A stretch of DNA of 64,000 nt from the NCBI RefSeq assembly GCF_025150245.1, contig NZ_CP102279.1:62001-126000 (forward strand). The letters run 5' to 3'. The DNA is from Dorea formicigenerans (lineage in GTDB: Bacteria; Bacillota; Clostridia; Lachnospirales; Lachnospiraceae). Within the stretch, counting starts at the first letter, position 1. Each line of letters begins with the position of its first letter. Position numbers and translations under genes: made by a program. Shown here one piece after another: positions 44,213 to 51,737 of the stretch. The notes below the pieces were generated by a model. That model had not been told where the DNA came from. It saw nothing but the letters and a program-made list of their open reading frames with translations, and did no database searches.

Positions 44213-45595
44213 ATGACAGATAAAAAGTTCAAATATAGCCAGAGTGCAGAGGCAAATGCCGCAGCGCACACAGCGGTGGAAAAGGCTGAGAAAGAAGCCC
44301 AAGAAGCGCGTCAGGCGGTGAAAACGCAGCAACAGGCAGTAGACCAGGCACAGAACGAGCTGAATCTTGTACAGGCTTCCCAGGAAGAAAAACAAAAAAA
44401 TTACGATTATGCATTTGCAAAGGTAAAAGCACTTGGCGGAAATACAAGTGCCACGGCGGAATCTGCAGCCACACACCAGACGCAGGCAGAAGTGGCACTT
44501 GCACAGGCGAGGGCAGAGAAAATTGCAGCAGAGAATGAAGTGAATCAGAAACAGACACTTTTAAATCAGGCACAGGTGGAATCAGATGCGGCAGACGAAA
44601 ATGTCAAGGCAAAAGAGAATGCACTGGAAAAAGCAGAAAATGCACTGAAACAATTGGAAGCTGAAACCAACAGCAGTATTGTAAAGAAACGTGCGGATGT
44701 TGATGAAAAGCAGAATGCACTGGATATTGCAGAAAAAGAATTAGAGGAGAAAAATGTGTCCATATCTGATGCCGTGGAACAGAAAAACAAAGCAGAACAG
44801 GCACTGGAAGAACAGGAGGCAGAATTGTCTGTGCTACAGAGAGAGCTGGCAGCACAGACAGAAGATGCTGCAGCAGCGCAGATAGAAGTGGATAAAAAGC
44901 AGGCAGCATATGACGAAATAAAGGCAATGATTATGCAGCTTCTTCATGCACAGGCAGATTATAATCAGAAACAGCAGGAAGAGGTGACGGCAAAAACGGA
45001 GTATAAAAATGCCCAAAATATAGTGAATACACTGGAAGCAGCTCTGGCAGATGCGAAAGACACTCAGGCAGAAGCCCAGTCAAAGGAAGAAAGGGCAAAG
45101 GCATTGTCTTATGATGCTGCATTTCTAAATCAGATTACAGATCCGGATTTCACGTATTTAAATGATGAGATTTCGAAAGTAAAAGATGCCCAAAGCAGAG
45201 AAGCCCTGTTGCAGAAAGCTTATGACGCGGCAAAGCAGAAAGCGGCGGAAAGTGAAGAAGCATATGGACAGGCAAAACTGGAAAATGTGAGAACACTTGC
45301 AGAACTGGCAGTTGCCCAGACAACCTATGATAAGTATCTGGCGGAACAGAAAGCGCAGGAAGCAGCTGCCCAGGCAAAAGCTGATGAAGAATTGAGAAAA
45401 GAGACAGAAAAAATACGACAGGTATTCGAGCAGAAAGATGCCGCAGATAAGTACGATAACAGCAAAATCTCTCAGAAAGCTATGTCGGTTAAGACCGGAG
45501 ACAAAGCAAATGCAGGAGGAATGCTGGCAGTTGCAGGTGTTGCCGGAATGATAGCGGCTCTGGCGCAGAAAATAAAAAGAAGAGAGCAGGATTAA
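44213..45595 (+). pseudogene. Coiled-coil surface-protein fragment with sortase-like tail, missing its 5' end
   Basis: 460 codons from the ATG at 44213. Nearly all of it is Ala/Glu/Lys/Gln-rich coiled coil (EKAEKEAQEARQAVKTQQQ, EKAENALKQLEAETN). The end KTGD, a hydrophobic stretch (GGMLAVAGVAGMIAALA) and KIKRREQD look like the KTGD-type cell-wall or membrane anchor of Lachnospiraceae surface proteins. There is no signal peptide and no ribosome site, and a terminator lies 40 bases upstream, so the original 5' part is gone or was lost by rearrangement. It could still be expressed weakly. Confidence 0.6.
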
Positions 45596-45614
45596 ACCGT
45601 TACGCTCTCTTCTT
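45577..45614 (+). terminator. Terminator straddling the stop codon of the surface-protein fragment
   Basis: AAGAAGAGAGC (45577-45587) pairs with GCTCTCTTCTT (45604-45614); the left arm lies in the last codons. Confidence 0.65.
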
Positions 45615-45711
45615 GGAGGAGTTCGGAACATTACTTTAGATAAGTTCCGGACTCTGATAAAAAATTATCTTTGAAATATATGTTTCGATAAAATTGTCAG
45701 TGATTGATATT

Positions 45712-46197
45712 TTACTGTGCAAATAATGTCTTTGCGTATTTTTTAAGTGCAAAGTAAAGAACCATTCCGAGTACTGCACAGGAAATAATCTCTCCGATAC
45801 CAACTGTGCACATCATAAATGGAATTGGAAGTGCAACTCCGTATCCGTAACGCAGAACGAACGGAACGATCAGGATATTTGCAATAATCGGTGGAACCGG
45901 GGCAAGGTAAGGACTCTTCTCGCGAAGCTTCCATGTAAAGAATGCTCCAATTAATGTTGCGATACTTCCAAAGATAATGTCAGGGAGTATTGCGCCTCCG
46001 AGGATATTACCTATCAGGCAGCCGATAAATAATCCTGGAATTGCTGCTGGTGTGAATACCGGAAGAATGGTCAGGGCTTCTGAAATACGAACCTGTACCT
46101 CTCCGAATGAAAATGGTGCGAATACATAAGTGAGCACCACATAGATAGCTGCAATCATAGCAGCCTGTGTCATGAAACTGATGTTTTTGTTCTTCAT
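45712..46197 (-). CDS. queT: QueT-family queuosine precursor transporter (ECF S component)
   Basis: 161 residues, about five membrane segments. Family signatures: AAMIAAIYVVLTYVFAPFSFG, the VQVRISEALTILPVF segment and IPGLFIGCLIGNILGGA. QueT binds a queuosine precursor (preQ1/preQ0/queuine) and works with the shared ECF energizing module encoded elsewhere. AAGGAG and a preQ1-I-type aptamer directly precede the ATG on the minus strand, which supports the substrate. It stands alone between two terminator-bounded regions. Confidence 0.9.
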   Translation of the reverse strand: MKNKNISFMTQAAMIAAIYVVLTYVFAPFSFGEVQVRISEALTILPVFTPAAIPGLFIGCLIGNILGGAILPDIIFGSIATLIGAFFTWKLREKSPYLAPVPPIIANILIVPFVLRYGYGVALPIPFMMCTVGIGEIISCAVLGMVLYFALKKYAKTLFAQ

Positions 46198-46205
46198 TTT
46201 AAAAT

Positions 46206-46248
46206 CTCCTTTAGTTTTGTTTTACGTGTGGAAGGTCACGAACACACG
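46206..46248 (-). ncRNA. preQ1-I riboswitch (translational type) of queT
   Basis: On the minus strand CGTGTG pairs with CACACG (46248-46243 and 46230-46225) around the loop TTCGTGACCTTC, followed by the A-rich tail TAAAACAAAACTAAAGGAG. The loop CCTT can pair with AAGG of the ribosome site, giving the H-type pseudoknot. The layout closely follows the Thermoanaerobacter tengcongensis preQ1-I element. Binding preQ1 would hide the ribosome site of queT. Confidence 0.82.
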
Positions 46249-46430
46249 ATTCATTTTCGCGTAGCAATGAGTCAGGCGTGCATGTTTGCATGGACATCTG
46301 ACGAATGCCGCGGAGGCATATATGTTGATATATGACCTACGCCGGAAATCGGCGAAACCCTTGTAAGACCTTGGTTTTTCGGGTTTTACATCGGGTGATA
46401 GTATAGCATGGAAGTTCTGAAAAATCAAGG
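46249..46430 (-). promoter_or_regulatory. queT promoter and extra structured leader
   Basis: TTGATT (46428-46423) and TATACT (46405-46400) on the minus strand are 17 bases apart. Between the promoter and the aptamer lie about 140 bases with short hairpins (CGCCGATTTCCGGCG, CATATATCAACATATATG). Their role is not known. Confidence 0.65.
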
Positions 46431-46565
46431 GAAGTACAAAAAAATGGCCAAAATGGGAAAAGAGGGATTTTCAAGGATATAGGGGAAAAACCTTAGAAAT
46501 AGAGAAAAAATTATTGATAATGCGAAATCTGGAAATATAAAAATATACTAATAGAATCAATCTGG

Positions 46566-46594
46566 TTGTCTGTTCGTTAATGCTATGTTATGAT
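46566..46594 (+). promoter_or_regulatory. Promoter of the toxin mRNA
   Basis: TTGTCT (46566-46571), 17-base spacer, TATGAT (46589-46594). Transcription should start near 46601, at AGGGAAACC. Confidence 0.65.
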
Positions 46595-46600
46595 ACAGAT

Positions 46601-46680
46601 AGGGAAACCAAAGCCAGGCGGCTACCCTTCTTTTACGGAGGGATAAAACACCCTCCTAACGAAAGAAAGGAGGGCGATGC
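46601..46680 (+). promoter_or_regulatory. Toxin mRNA leader with Shine-Dalgarno sequestration
   Basis: CCCTCCT (46651-46657) is a perfect complement of the ribosome site AGGAGGG (46668-46674) and also of GGAGGG upstream (46637-46642), so two exclusive stems are possible. AGGGAAACC (46601-46609) and GCGGCTACC (46618-46626) are complementary to GGTTTCCCT (46844-46852) and GGTAGCCGC (46831-46839) downstream, allowing a 5'-3' clamp. Confidence 0.6.
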
Positions 46681-46681
46681 G

Positions 46682-46774
46682 ATGGTCACATATTCTGATA
46701 TGATTCAGTTTTGTATATTCATTGTTGCCCTTGTAGGTCTTTGCTATGAGATTTTCAAGGGCAAACGAAGATAG
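46682..46774 (+). CDS. Putative holin-like type I toxin (30 residues)
   Basis: 30 residues starting MVTYSDMIQFC, one hydrophobic helix (FCIFIVALVGLCYEI) and a basic end (FKGKRR), the pattern of the 'putative holin-like toxin' family found with antisense RNAs in Firmicutes. The ribosome site AAGGAGGG is seven bases before the ATG; the longer in-frame reading from 46580 lies in the leader. Such peptides depolarise the membrane when over-expressed. A convergent promoter at 46893-46865 can make the antisense RNA. The toxin role is family-based inference. Confidence 0.7.
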   Translation: MVTYSDMIQFCIFIVALVGLCYEIFKGKRR

Positions 46775-46803
46775 CCGCCACTACCGCAAATAGTGACGGC
46801 TAT
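46771..46803. terminator. Hairpin at the end of the toxin gene, shared by both strands
   Basis: ATAGCCGCCACTA (46771-46783) and TAGTGACGGCTAT (46791-46803) pair with one mismatch; the left arm overlaps the stop codon. The perfect palindrome GCTATTGTACAATAGC (46799-46814) overlaps its right side. T-runs are poor on both strands. Confidence 0.5.
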
Positions 46804-46858
46804 TGTACAATAGCTTAATATTATAACTAAGGTAGCCGCTTGCGGTTTCCCTCTTTGT
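46771..46858 (-). ncRNA. Candidate antisense RNA antitoxin
   Basis: From the convergent promoter a transcript of about 85-90 bases would run from near 46858 to the hairpin at 46771. Its 5' region has GGGAAACC and CGGCTACC, the same words as the 5' end of the toxin mRNA, and it is complementary to the 3' part of that mRNA if the mRNA extends past 46803. Ends are estimates. Confidence 0.5.
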
Positions 46859-46864
46859 ATCTTA

Positions 46865-46893
46865 AATATAGCATATCCGGTAGTGGGACGCAA
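46865..46893 (-). promoter_or_regulatory. Promoter of the antisense RNA
   Basis: On the minus strand TTGCGT (46893-46888), 17-base spacer, TATATT (46870-46865). Confidence 0.5.
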
Positions 46894-46969
46894 GAGCATC
46901 AAGAAAATTACTGATGTTCCAAATGAAAAATTTTCTAATAAAAAAATTTGTAAAAAAAGAAAAAAGTGC

Positions 46970-46998
46970 TTGCATTTTCAGAAAGGCTATTATATAAT
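46970..46998 (+). promoter_or_regulatory. Promoter of tRNA-Lys
   Basis: TTGCAT (46970-46975), 17-base spacer, TATAAT (46993-46998). TAAGAGATGCG occurs twice, 20 bases apart, just before the tRNA. Confidence 0.7.
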
Positions 46999-47038
46999 AA
47001 CACTTGTCGTTAAGAGATGCGACAGAAAAATAAGAGAT

Positions 47039-47111
47039 GCGCGATTAGCTCAGTTGGTAGAGCACCTGACTCTTAATCAGGGTGTCCAGGGTTCGAACCC
47101 CTGATCGCGCA
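47039..47111 (+). tRNA. tRNA-Lys (anticodon CTT)
   Basis: A full cloverleaf: acceptor GCGCGAT/ATCGCGC, D stem GCTC/GAGC, anticodon stem CCTGA/TCAGG with loop CTCTTAA, T arm CAGGG-TTCGAAC-CCCTG. The anticodon CTT reads AAG lysine codons. The CCA end is not encoded. A single gene with its own promoter and terminator. Confidence 0.96.
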
Positions 47112-47116
47112 CTATT

Positions 47117-47167
47117 AAATCACTGTTTTTAGAGGCTTAGAGCTCTGGGGACGGTGATTTTTTTGTG
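47117..47167 (+). terminator. Terminator of tRNA-Lys
   Basis: AAATCACTG (47117-47125) and CGGTGATTT (47152-47160) enclose a second small stem (AGAG..CTCT) and are followed by TTTT. The inner CTGGGGACGG recalls the dispersed GGGACGG palindromes. Confidence 0.65.
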
Positions 47168-47292
47168 CCTGAAAATAGAGGCTTTAGGGGGGATAAAACG
47201 GAAATCACCAGGGAAAGCAAGGGTGAAGTGTCTTTGTCGCAGATTCTTAATCCGTTAAGATTTGCCAGAATGCTGGATTCGATGATTTATCA

Positions 47293-47321
47293 TTGATAAT
47301 CGTTGCATTATTCGCTACAAT
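47293..47321 (+). promoter_or_regulatory. Promoter of glgA
   Basis: TTGATA (47293-47298), 17-base spacer, TACAAT (47316-47321). The leader contains the hairpin CAAGAATGC/GCATTCTTG (47358-47379). Confidence 0.6.
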
Positions 47322-47443
47322 TATTATATCAGCTGGGAGATGACTCCCACCTCGCAGCAAGAATGCTGAGGCATTCTTGAAATAAAATAATAGGATGATA
47401 TTATCCGTGATGGGGCAAATGTTTTGCAGATTGGAGACCAGAT

Positions 47444-49006
47444 ATGAGTAGAAAAAAGAATAGAAAAAAGAATTTTGTTAAGCAAATAGCAGTTGTAAAC
47501 AAAACCCCTGTGAAACAGGAGGAACAGATGGTACAGCTGGATTTAGGACCGCGAAGAAGTGTTGCGTTCATCGGTTCGGAATGCTATCCATTTGTTAAGA
47601 CTGGCGGACTGGGAGATGTTATGTCTGCGCTTCCAAAGACTCTGGCGAAGTTAAATCTGGATGTTAAGGTAATTCTTCCAAGATATAAATGTATTCCTCA
47701 GAAGTTTCAGGAAAAGATGGAGTACAGAGGTTCTTTTTATATGGATCTTTGTTCTGACGGGAAACAGTATTATGTAGGAATCATGGAATATCAGAAAGAT
47801 GGAGTTGTCTATGATTTTATCGACAATGACGAGTTCTTTTCCTGGGGTAATCCGTATACGAACCTCATAGATGATATTCCGAAGTTCTGTTATTTTGCGA
47901 AGGCATCGCTTGCCGCACTCAATTATCTGGACTGGACACCTGACATCGTACATTGTCATGACTGGCAGGCAGCTTTAGTACCGCTTTATTTAAGAACCTG
48001 TTTTCAGAATACGAATGTTGGACGGGCAAATGCAGTACTTACGATACATAATCTGAGATTCCAGGGAATATATGACAGAAAAATGATTCAATACTGGTCA
48101 GGTCTTCCGGATTATGTATTCAATAAAGACTGCATGATTCAGAACTGGCTGGATGCCAATATGTTAAAGGGCGGTATCGCTTACTGTAATAAAATTACGA
48201 CAGTTAGCAATACTTATGCGGGCGAGATTCAGACGGAAGAGTACGGTGAAGGTCTTGCGGAACATTTGAGATATCATAATAATAAAATTAGAGGAATTGT
48301 GAATGGAATTGATACAGATAACTGGAATCCTGCAACAGATAAACTGTTAACAGCTAATTATGATGCCGAGTCAGCAGTAGAAAATAAAAAGATAAACAAG
48401 AAAGCACTCCAGGAATCTTTGGGATTAGAAGTGGATGACCATAAGATGCTGATCGGACTTATTTCACGTCTTACCAACCAAAAAGGTCTTGATCTTGTAA
48501 ATGCTGTAATTCCGGGGATTATGGATGGGAATACACAGGTGGTGGTTCTTGGTACCGGTGATGCCTGGTATGAAAATACATTCCGTTATTATGAATATAA
48601 ATATAAAGGCAGTTTCTGCGCATACATTGATTACAATGAAAATGTCGCCCACGGTATTTATTCGGGCTGTGATGCGATCCTGGTTCCGTCAAGATTTGAA
48701 CCATGCGGGCTTACACAGCTGATAGCTATGAGATATGGTGCGATTCCGATTGTCAGAGAAACAGGAGGACTTAAAGATACCGTTTCCCCTTATAATATGT
48801 ACGACAATACAGGGAATGGTTTTACATTTGACCGGTATGAAAGCGGACTTCTTTACGATGCCATTAACAGGGCAAAGACGCTCTATTTTGAGAGCAGGAA
48901 GTATTGGGATGATATGGTGATCCGGGATATGAACAAAGATGTTTCCTGGGAAAAGAGTGCAAAACAATACAAAGATTTGTATGTAGAGCTGACACCGAGA
49001 AACTAA
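47444..49006 (+). CDS. glgA: Glycogen synthase
   Basis: 520 residues, a GT5 glucosyltransferase that extends alpha-1,4-glucan from ADP-glucose. The N-terminal ADP-glucose loop is KTGGLGDVMSALPKTLA after a basic, about 45-residue extension (SRKKNRKKNFVKQ) that most GlgA proteins lack. Further motifs: HCHDWQAALVPLYL, FEPCGLTQLIAMRYGAIPIV and the ETGGLKDTV segment. No other glg genes are next to it, so it is a single-gene unit. The start is unambiguous only within the extension. Confidence 0.9.
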   Translation: MSRKKNRKKNFVKQIAVVNKTPVKQEEQMVQLDLGPRRSVAFIGSECYPFVKTGGLGDVMSALPKTLAKLNLDVKVILPRYKCIPQKFQEKMEYRGSFYMDLCSDGKQYYVGIMEYQKDGVVYDFIDNDEFFSWGNPYTNLIDDIPKFCYFAKASLAALNYLDWTPDIVHCHDWQAALVPLYLRTCFQNTNVGRANAVLTIHNLRFQGIYDRKMIQYWSGLPDYVFNKDCMIQNWLDANMLKGGIAYCNKITTVSNTYAGEIQTEEYGEGLAEHLRYHNNKIRGIVNGIDTDNWNPATDKLLTANYDAESAVENKKINKKALQESLGLEVDDHKMLIGLISRLTNQKGLDLVNAVIPGIMDGNTQVVVLGTGDAWYENTFRYYEYKYKGSFCAYIDYNENVAHGIYSGCDAILVPSRFEPCGLTQLIAMRYGAIPIVRETGGLKDTVSPYNMYDNTGNGFTFDRYESGLLYDAINRAKTLYFESRKYWDDMVIRDMNKDVSWEKSAKQYKDLYVELTPRN

Positions 49007-49128
49007 AAAAATATATGCAATAAAAAGTCCTTCTTGATAAACTTTTATTTATACATGGGAAAGCAAGAGACGATAGTGATTTAAAGAATTTGGATATAAG
49101 GATGCATTTTTGAGTCCTGAAGAGTTTG

Positions 49129-49157
49129 TTGCCTATAAGAAAGCGAACGCATAATAC
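49129..49157 (+). promoter_or_regulatory. Possible deoB promoter
   Basis: TTGCCT (49129-49134), 17-base spacer, TAATAC (49152-49157), 17 bases before the deoB ATG. Moderate match only. The stretch also encodes 24 open codons (FKEFGYKDAFLSPEEF...) that look like a gene end. Confidence 0.35.
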
Positions 49158-49174
49158 GAAAGGCAGGGGTTATT

Positions 49175-50335
49175 ATGAGAGCATTTTGGATCGTACTGGA
49201 CAGTGCAGGAATAGGAAATGCACCGGATGCAGAAGCATTTGGTGATAAGGGAAGCAATACATGGAAGACTTGTTATGATTCCGGAAAACTGCATATTCCG
49301 AATATGGAAAAATTGGGGATTTATAACATCGACGAGATGAATTATGGGGATAAGTCTTTAAGTCCAATTGGATGTTACGGAAGACTTCATGAAAAATCTA
49401 TGGGAAAAGATACGACCATCGGGCATTGGGAGATGGCAGGTATGATATCTCCGAAACCATTTCCGGTATATCCAGACGGATTCCCGAAGGATGTGCTGGA
49501 TGAATTCCGAAAGCAGACAGGACGGGAAGTGCTGTGTAATAAACCATATTCCGGAACAGAAGTTATCAAGGATTATGGGCGTGAGCACATGGAAACAGGT
49601 GCGTTGATCGTATATACATCCGCTGACAGTGTGTTCCAGATTGCAGCTCTTGAAGATGTTGTGCCGGTAGAAACTCTGTATGAATATTGCAAAATAGCAA
49701 GAAAGATTCTGATGGGCGCTCATGCAGTAGCAAGAGTCATTGCAAGACCATTTGTAGGACAATATCCGAACTTCGAAAGAACAGACCGTAGACATGACTT
49801 TTCGCTTGTGCCGCCAAAACAGACGGTGCTGGATGATTTGAAAGATGCCGGAAAAGATGTCATCGGTGTTGGCAAGATATATGATATATTTGCCGGAAAA
49901 GGAATCACAGAGACAACTGCGAACCATGGAAATAAAAAGAACATGGAGAAAGTATTTGAGTTGCAAAAGAAAGATTTTAATGGACTGTGCTACATTAATC
50001 TGGTTGATTTTGATATGATATATGGCCATCGAAGAGATATTTTAGGATATACAACTGCATTAAATGAATTTGACAAGGATCTTGAAATATTTCTTGCTAA
50101 TATGCGCGGCGATGATGTGTTATTTATCACAGCTGATCATGGCTGTGATCCGGGATATAAAGGAACTGATCATACGCGTGAGTCTGTACCGCTTCTGGGT
50201 TACAGTAAATGCTGGAAACAGGGCGTGAATATCGGAACAAGAGATACTTACGCTGATATAGCGGCCACCCTTGCACAGATATTTGAAATCGAGTATCATG
50301 GTGATGGTACAGGATTTCTTGAAATGCTAAAATAA
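49175..50335 (+). CDS. deoB: Phosphopentomutase
   Basis: 386 residues. It interconverts (deoxy)ribose 1- and 5-phosphate in nucleoside salvage. Alkaline-phosphatase-fold motifs with the metal ligands are visible: WIVLDSAGIGNAPDAEAFGD, the phospho-threonine region GKDTTIGHWEMAG, NLVDFDMIYGHRRD and ITADHGCDP with DHTRESVPLLGY. GGCAGGGG precedes the ATG. It is not linked to deoC/deoA/purine phosphorylase genes here; a HAD phosphatase follows. Confidence 0.95.
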   Translation: MRAFWIVLDSAGIGNAPDAEAFGDKGSNTWKTCYDSGKLHIPNMEKLGIYNIDEMNYGDKSLSPIGCYGRLHEKSMGKDTTIGHWEMAGMISPKPFPVYPDGFPKDVLDEFRKQTGREVLCNKPYSGTEVIKDYGREHMETGALIVYTSADSVFQIAALEDVVPVETLYEYCKIARKILMGAHAVARVIARPFVGQYPNFERTDRRHDFSLVPPKQTVLDDLKDAGKDVIGVGKIYDIFAGKGITETTANHGNKKNMEKVFELQKKDFNGLCYINLVDFDMIYGHRRDILGYTTALNEFDKDLEIFLANMRGDDVLFITADHGCDPGYKGTDHTRESVPLLGYSKCWKQGVNIGTRDTYADIAATLAQIFEIEYHGDGTGFLEMLK

Positions 50336-50369
50336 AGACTGAAAATGAATAGTAATTAAAGTTATGAAT

Positions 50370-50402
50370 GGGGCAGAAGCGTCTGGCGGGCGATTTTGCC
50401 CC
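50370..50402 (+). promoter_or_regulatory. GC-rich hairpin in the deoB-HAD gap
   Basis: GGGGCA (50370-50375) and TGCCCC (50397-50402) enclose GAAGCGTCTGGCGGGCGATT. No T-run and no known riboswitch pattern. Confidence 0.35.
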
Positions 50403-50448
50403 TGTAACTGTAATAAGCGAAAATAGAAAGGATGATAGAAAACGAAAT

Positions 50449-51174
50449 ATGATAAAACATGTATTATTTGACTTGGATGGGACATTACTTCCTATGGATC
50501 AGAATGAATTTGTAAAGTATTATATGCCACTTCTGGCAAAGCGATTTGTAAAATATGGAATGGAGCCGAAAGCGCTGATCGGGACGATCTGGAAAGGTGT
50601 GGAGGCAATGGTACTGAATGATGGAAGCATGACCAACGAGGATGCCTTCTGGGAATGTTTTGAGAAAATATCTGGGCTTTCCAGAGCAGAGGTAGAGCAG
50701 GAGACGTTGGATTTTTATGCAAATGAATTTAATGAGGCAATTGCATCTACAAAACCGAATCCGCGCGCAGACCAGGTTGTTAAACTGTTGAAAGAACATG
50801 GTGTGAAAGTGTACCTTGCGACCAATCCGATCTTCCCGCGTGTGGGAACTATGAACCGTATCCGCTGGGCAGGAATCGATGCAGAAGACTTTGAAGTTAT
50901 TACGACCTATGAAACATATCATTACTGCAAGCCGAATCCGAAATATTTTCAGGAAGTTATGGAGGAGTTTGGACTTAATCCAAAAGAATGCCTCATGGTA
51001 GGAAATGATGTGCAGGAAGACCTGACGATCCGCTCCCTTGGCGTAAAGACATATTTATTAACAGATACACTGGAAAATAAAAAGAACATTCCATTAGAAG
51101 AAGTTGAGACAGAGTACAAAGGGACTATGGAAGAATTATATGAATGGTTTCAGTCATATTTTGTTCACAATTAG
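50449..51174 (+). CDS. HAD-superfamily hydrolase
   Basis: 241 residues from the ATG at 50449, where the HAD motif I starts at once (MIKHVLFDLDGTLLPMD with nucleophile D). Motif II is the KVYLATNPIF region and motif III/IV is KPNPKYFQEVMEEF with MVGNDVQEDLTIRSLGVKT. The alpha-helical cap (30-115) suggests a C1-type phosphatase acting on a small phosphorylated metabolite. AAGGA lies somewhat far (16 bases) upstream. It may remove sugar phosphates near deoB, but the substrate cannot be told. Confidence 0.85.
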   Translation: MIKHVLFDLDGTLLPMDQNEFVKYYMPLLAKRFVKYGMEPKALIGTIWKGVEAMVLNDGSMTNEDAFWECFEKISGLSRAEVEQETLDFYANEFNEAIASTKPNPRADQVVKLLKEHGVKVYLATNPIFPRVGTMNRIRWAGIDAEDFEVITTYETYHYCKPNPKYFQEVMEEFGLNPKECLMVGNDVQEDLTIRSLGVKTYLLTDTLENKKNIPLEEVETEYKGTMEELYEWFQSYFVHN

Positions 51175-51327
51175 TTTTCATTTTAAACATAGTTTCATCA
51201 CACTTTGTGTCTATACTATTAATTGTTCGAAAGAACAAAACAATTTTCTTTTTCATAACTTTTTCCTCAGGGCTGCAACCTCCCAAACATGCAGTCCTAT
51301 TTTATTGTCTAAAATTAAATTTAAGGA
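51175..51327. other. Gene-free stretch before the palindromic elements
   Basis: AT-rich sequence with no supported reading frame, no terminator with a clear T-run, and no recognised RNA. Confidence 0.5.
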
Positions 51328-51518
51328 TATATACAGCACCAAATAGCTGCTCTACAATATGAGTTATTTTCTATAGTTGCTGCGCCACTTATATTTTGCT
51401 GATTATACAAACTCGCCCAAAAGCGGCTCAAACAGTGTATAATCAGCAAAGCTATGCTCGCAACTATGACGAAAATGACTCAATTATTGTAGAGCAGCTA
51501 TTTGGTGCTTTGTATATA
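51328..51518 (+). repeat. Long palindromic element, copy 1
   Basis: Nearly self-complementary over 191 bases. The core stem TTTGCTGATTATACA (51395-51409) / TGTATAATCAGCAAA (51436-51450) is perfect; flanks GTTGC...GCAAC and TGAGTTATTTTC/GAAAATGACTCA continue it, and the outer arms GCACCAAATAGCTGCTC / GAGCAGCTATTTGGTGC close it. The apical loop is AACTCGCCCAAAAGCGGCTC and so on. An inverted relative is at 51738. No coding capacity. Confidence 0.75.
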
Positions 51519-51737
51519 GCGTTAAATTTATGCGGGAGGAGAGGGAGCTCTTGCCTTTTTCGCTTCGCGTATGCGAAAGTTGTGAAGGTTAGGTTATTTT
51601 ATATTTCATAAGAAGAAGGAGTAGTGGGAGTCGGCGGAAGTTTCAAGAATAGGAAAATTTCATGAAGGTCTGCTTGCGGTTCAGATAACTGCTTAGTGGC
51701 GGGAAGAAGATATAAATTGTAAATTCCCGGCTATAGA
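51519..51737. other. Spacer between the two palindromic elements
   Basis: 219 bases without a convincing gene. It has a purine-rich run (GGGAGGAGAGGGAG) and the small hairpin CGCTTCGCGTATGCG. Nothing else is seen. Confidence 0.4.

Noticed and set aside
46883-47104. A 73-codon reading frame over the tRNA region
   Set aside because: It lies across the tRNA-Lys promoter and gene; the protein-like end (RLAQLVEHLTLNQGVQGSNP) is a well-known translation artefact of tRNA sequence.
50336-50448. Riboswitch between deoB and the HAD gene
   Set aside because: The GGGGCA/TGCCCC hairpin does not match ZTP, purine, cobalamin or preQ1 patterns and has no terminator or masked ribosome site.
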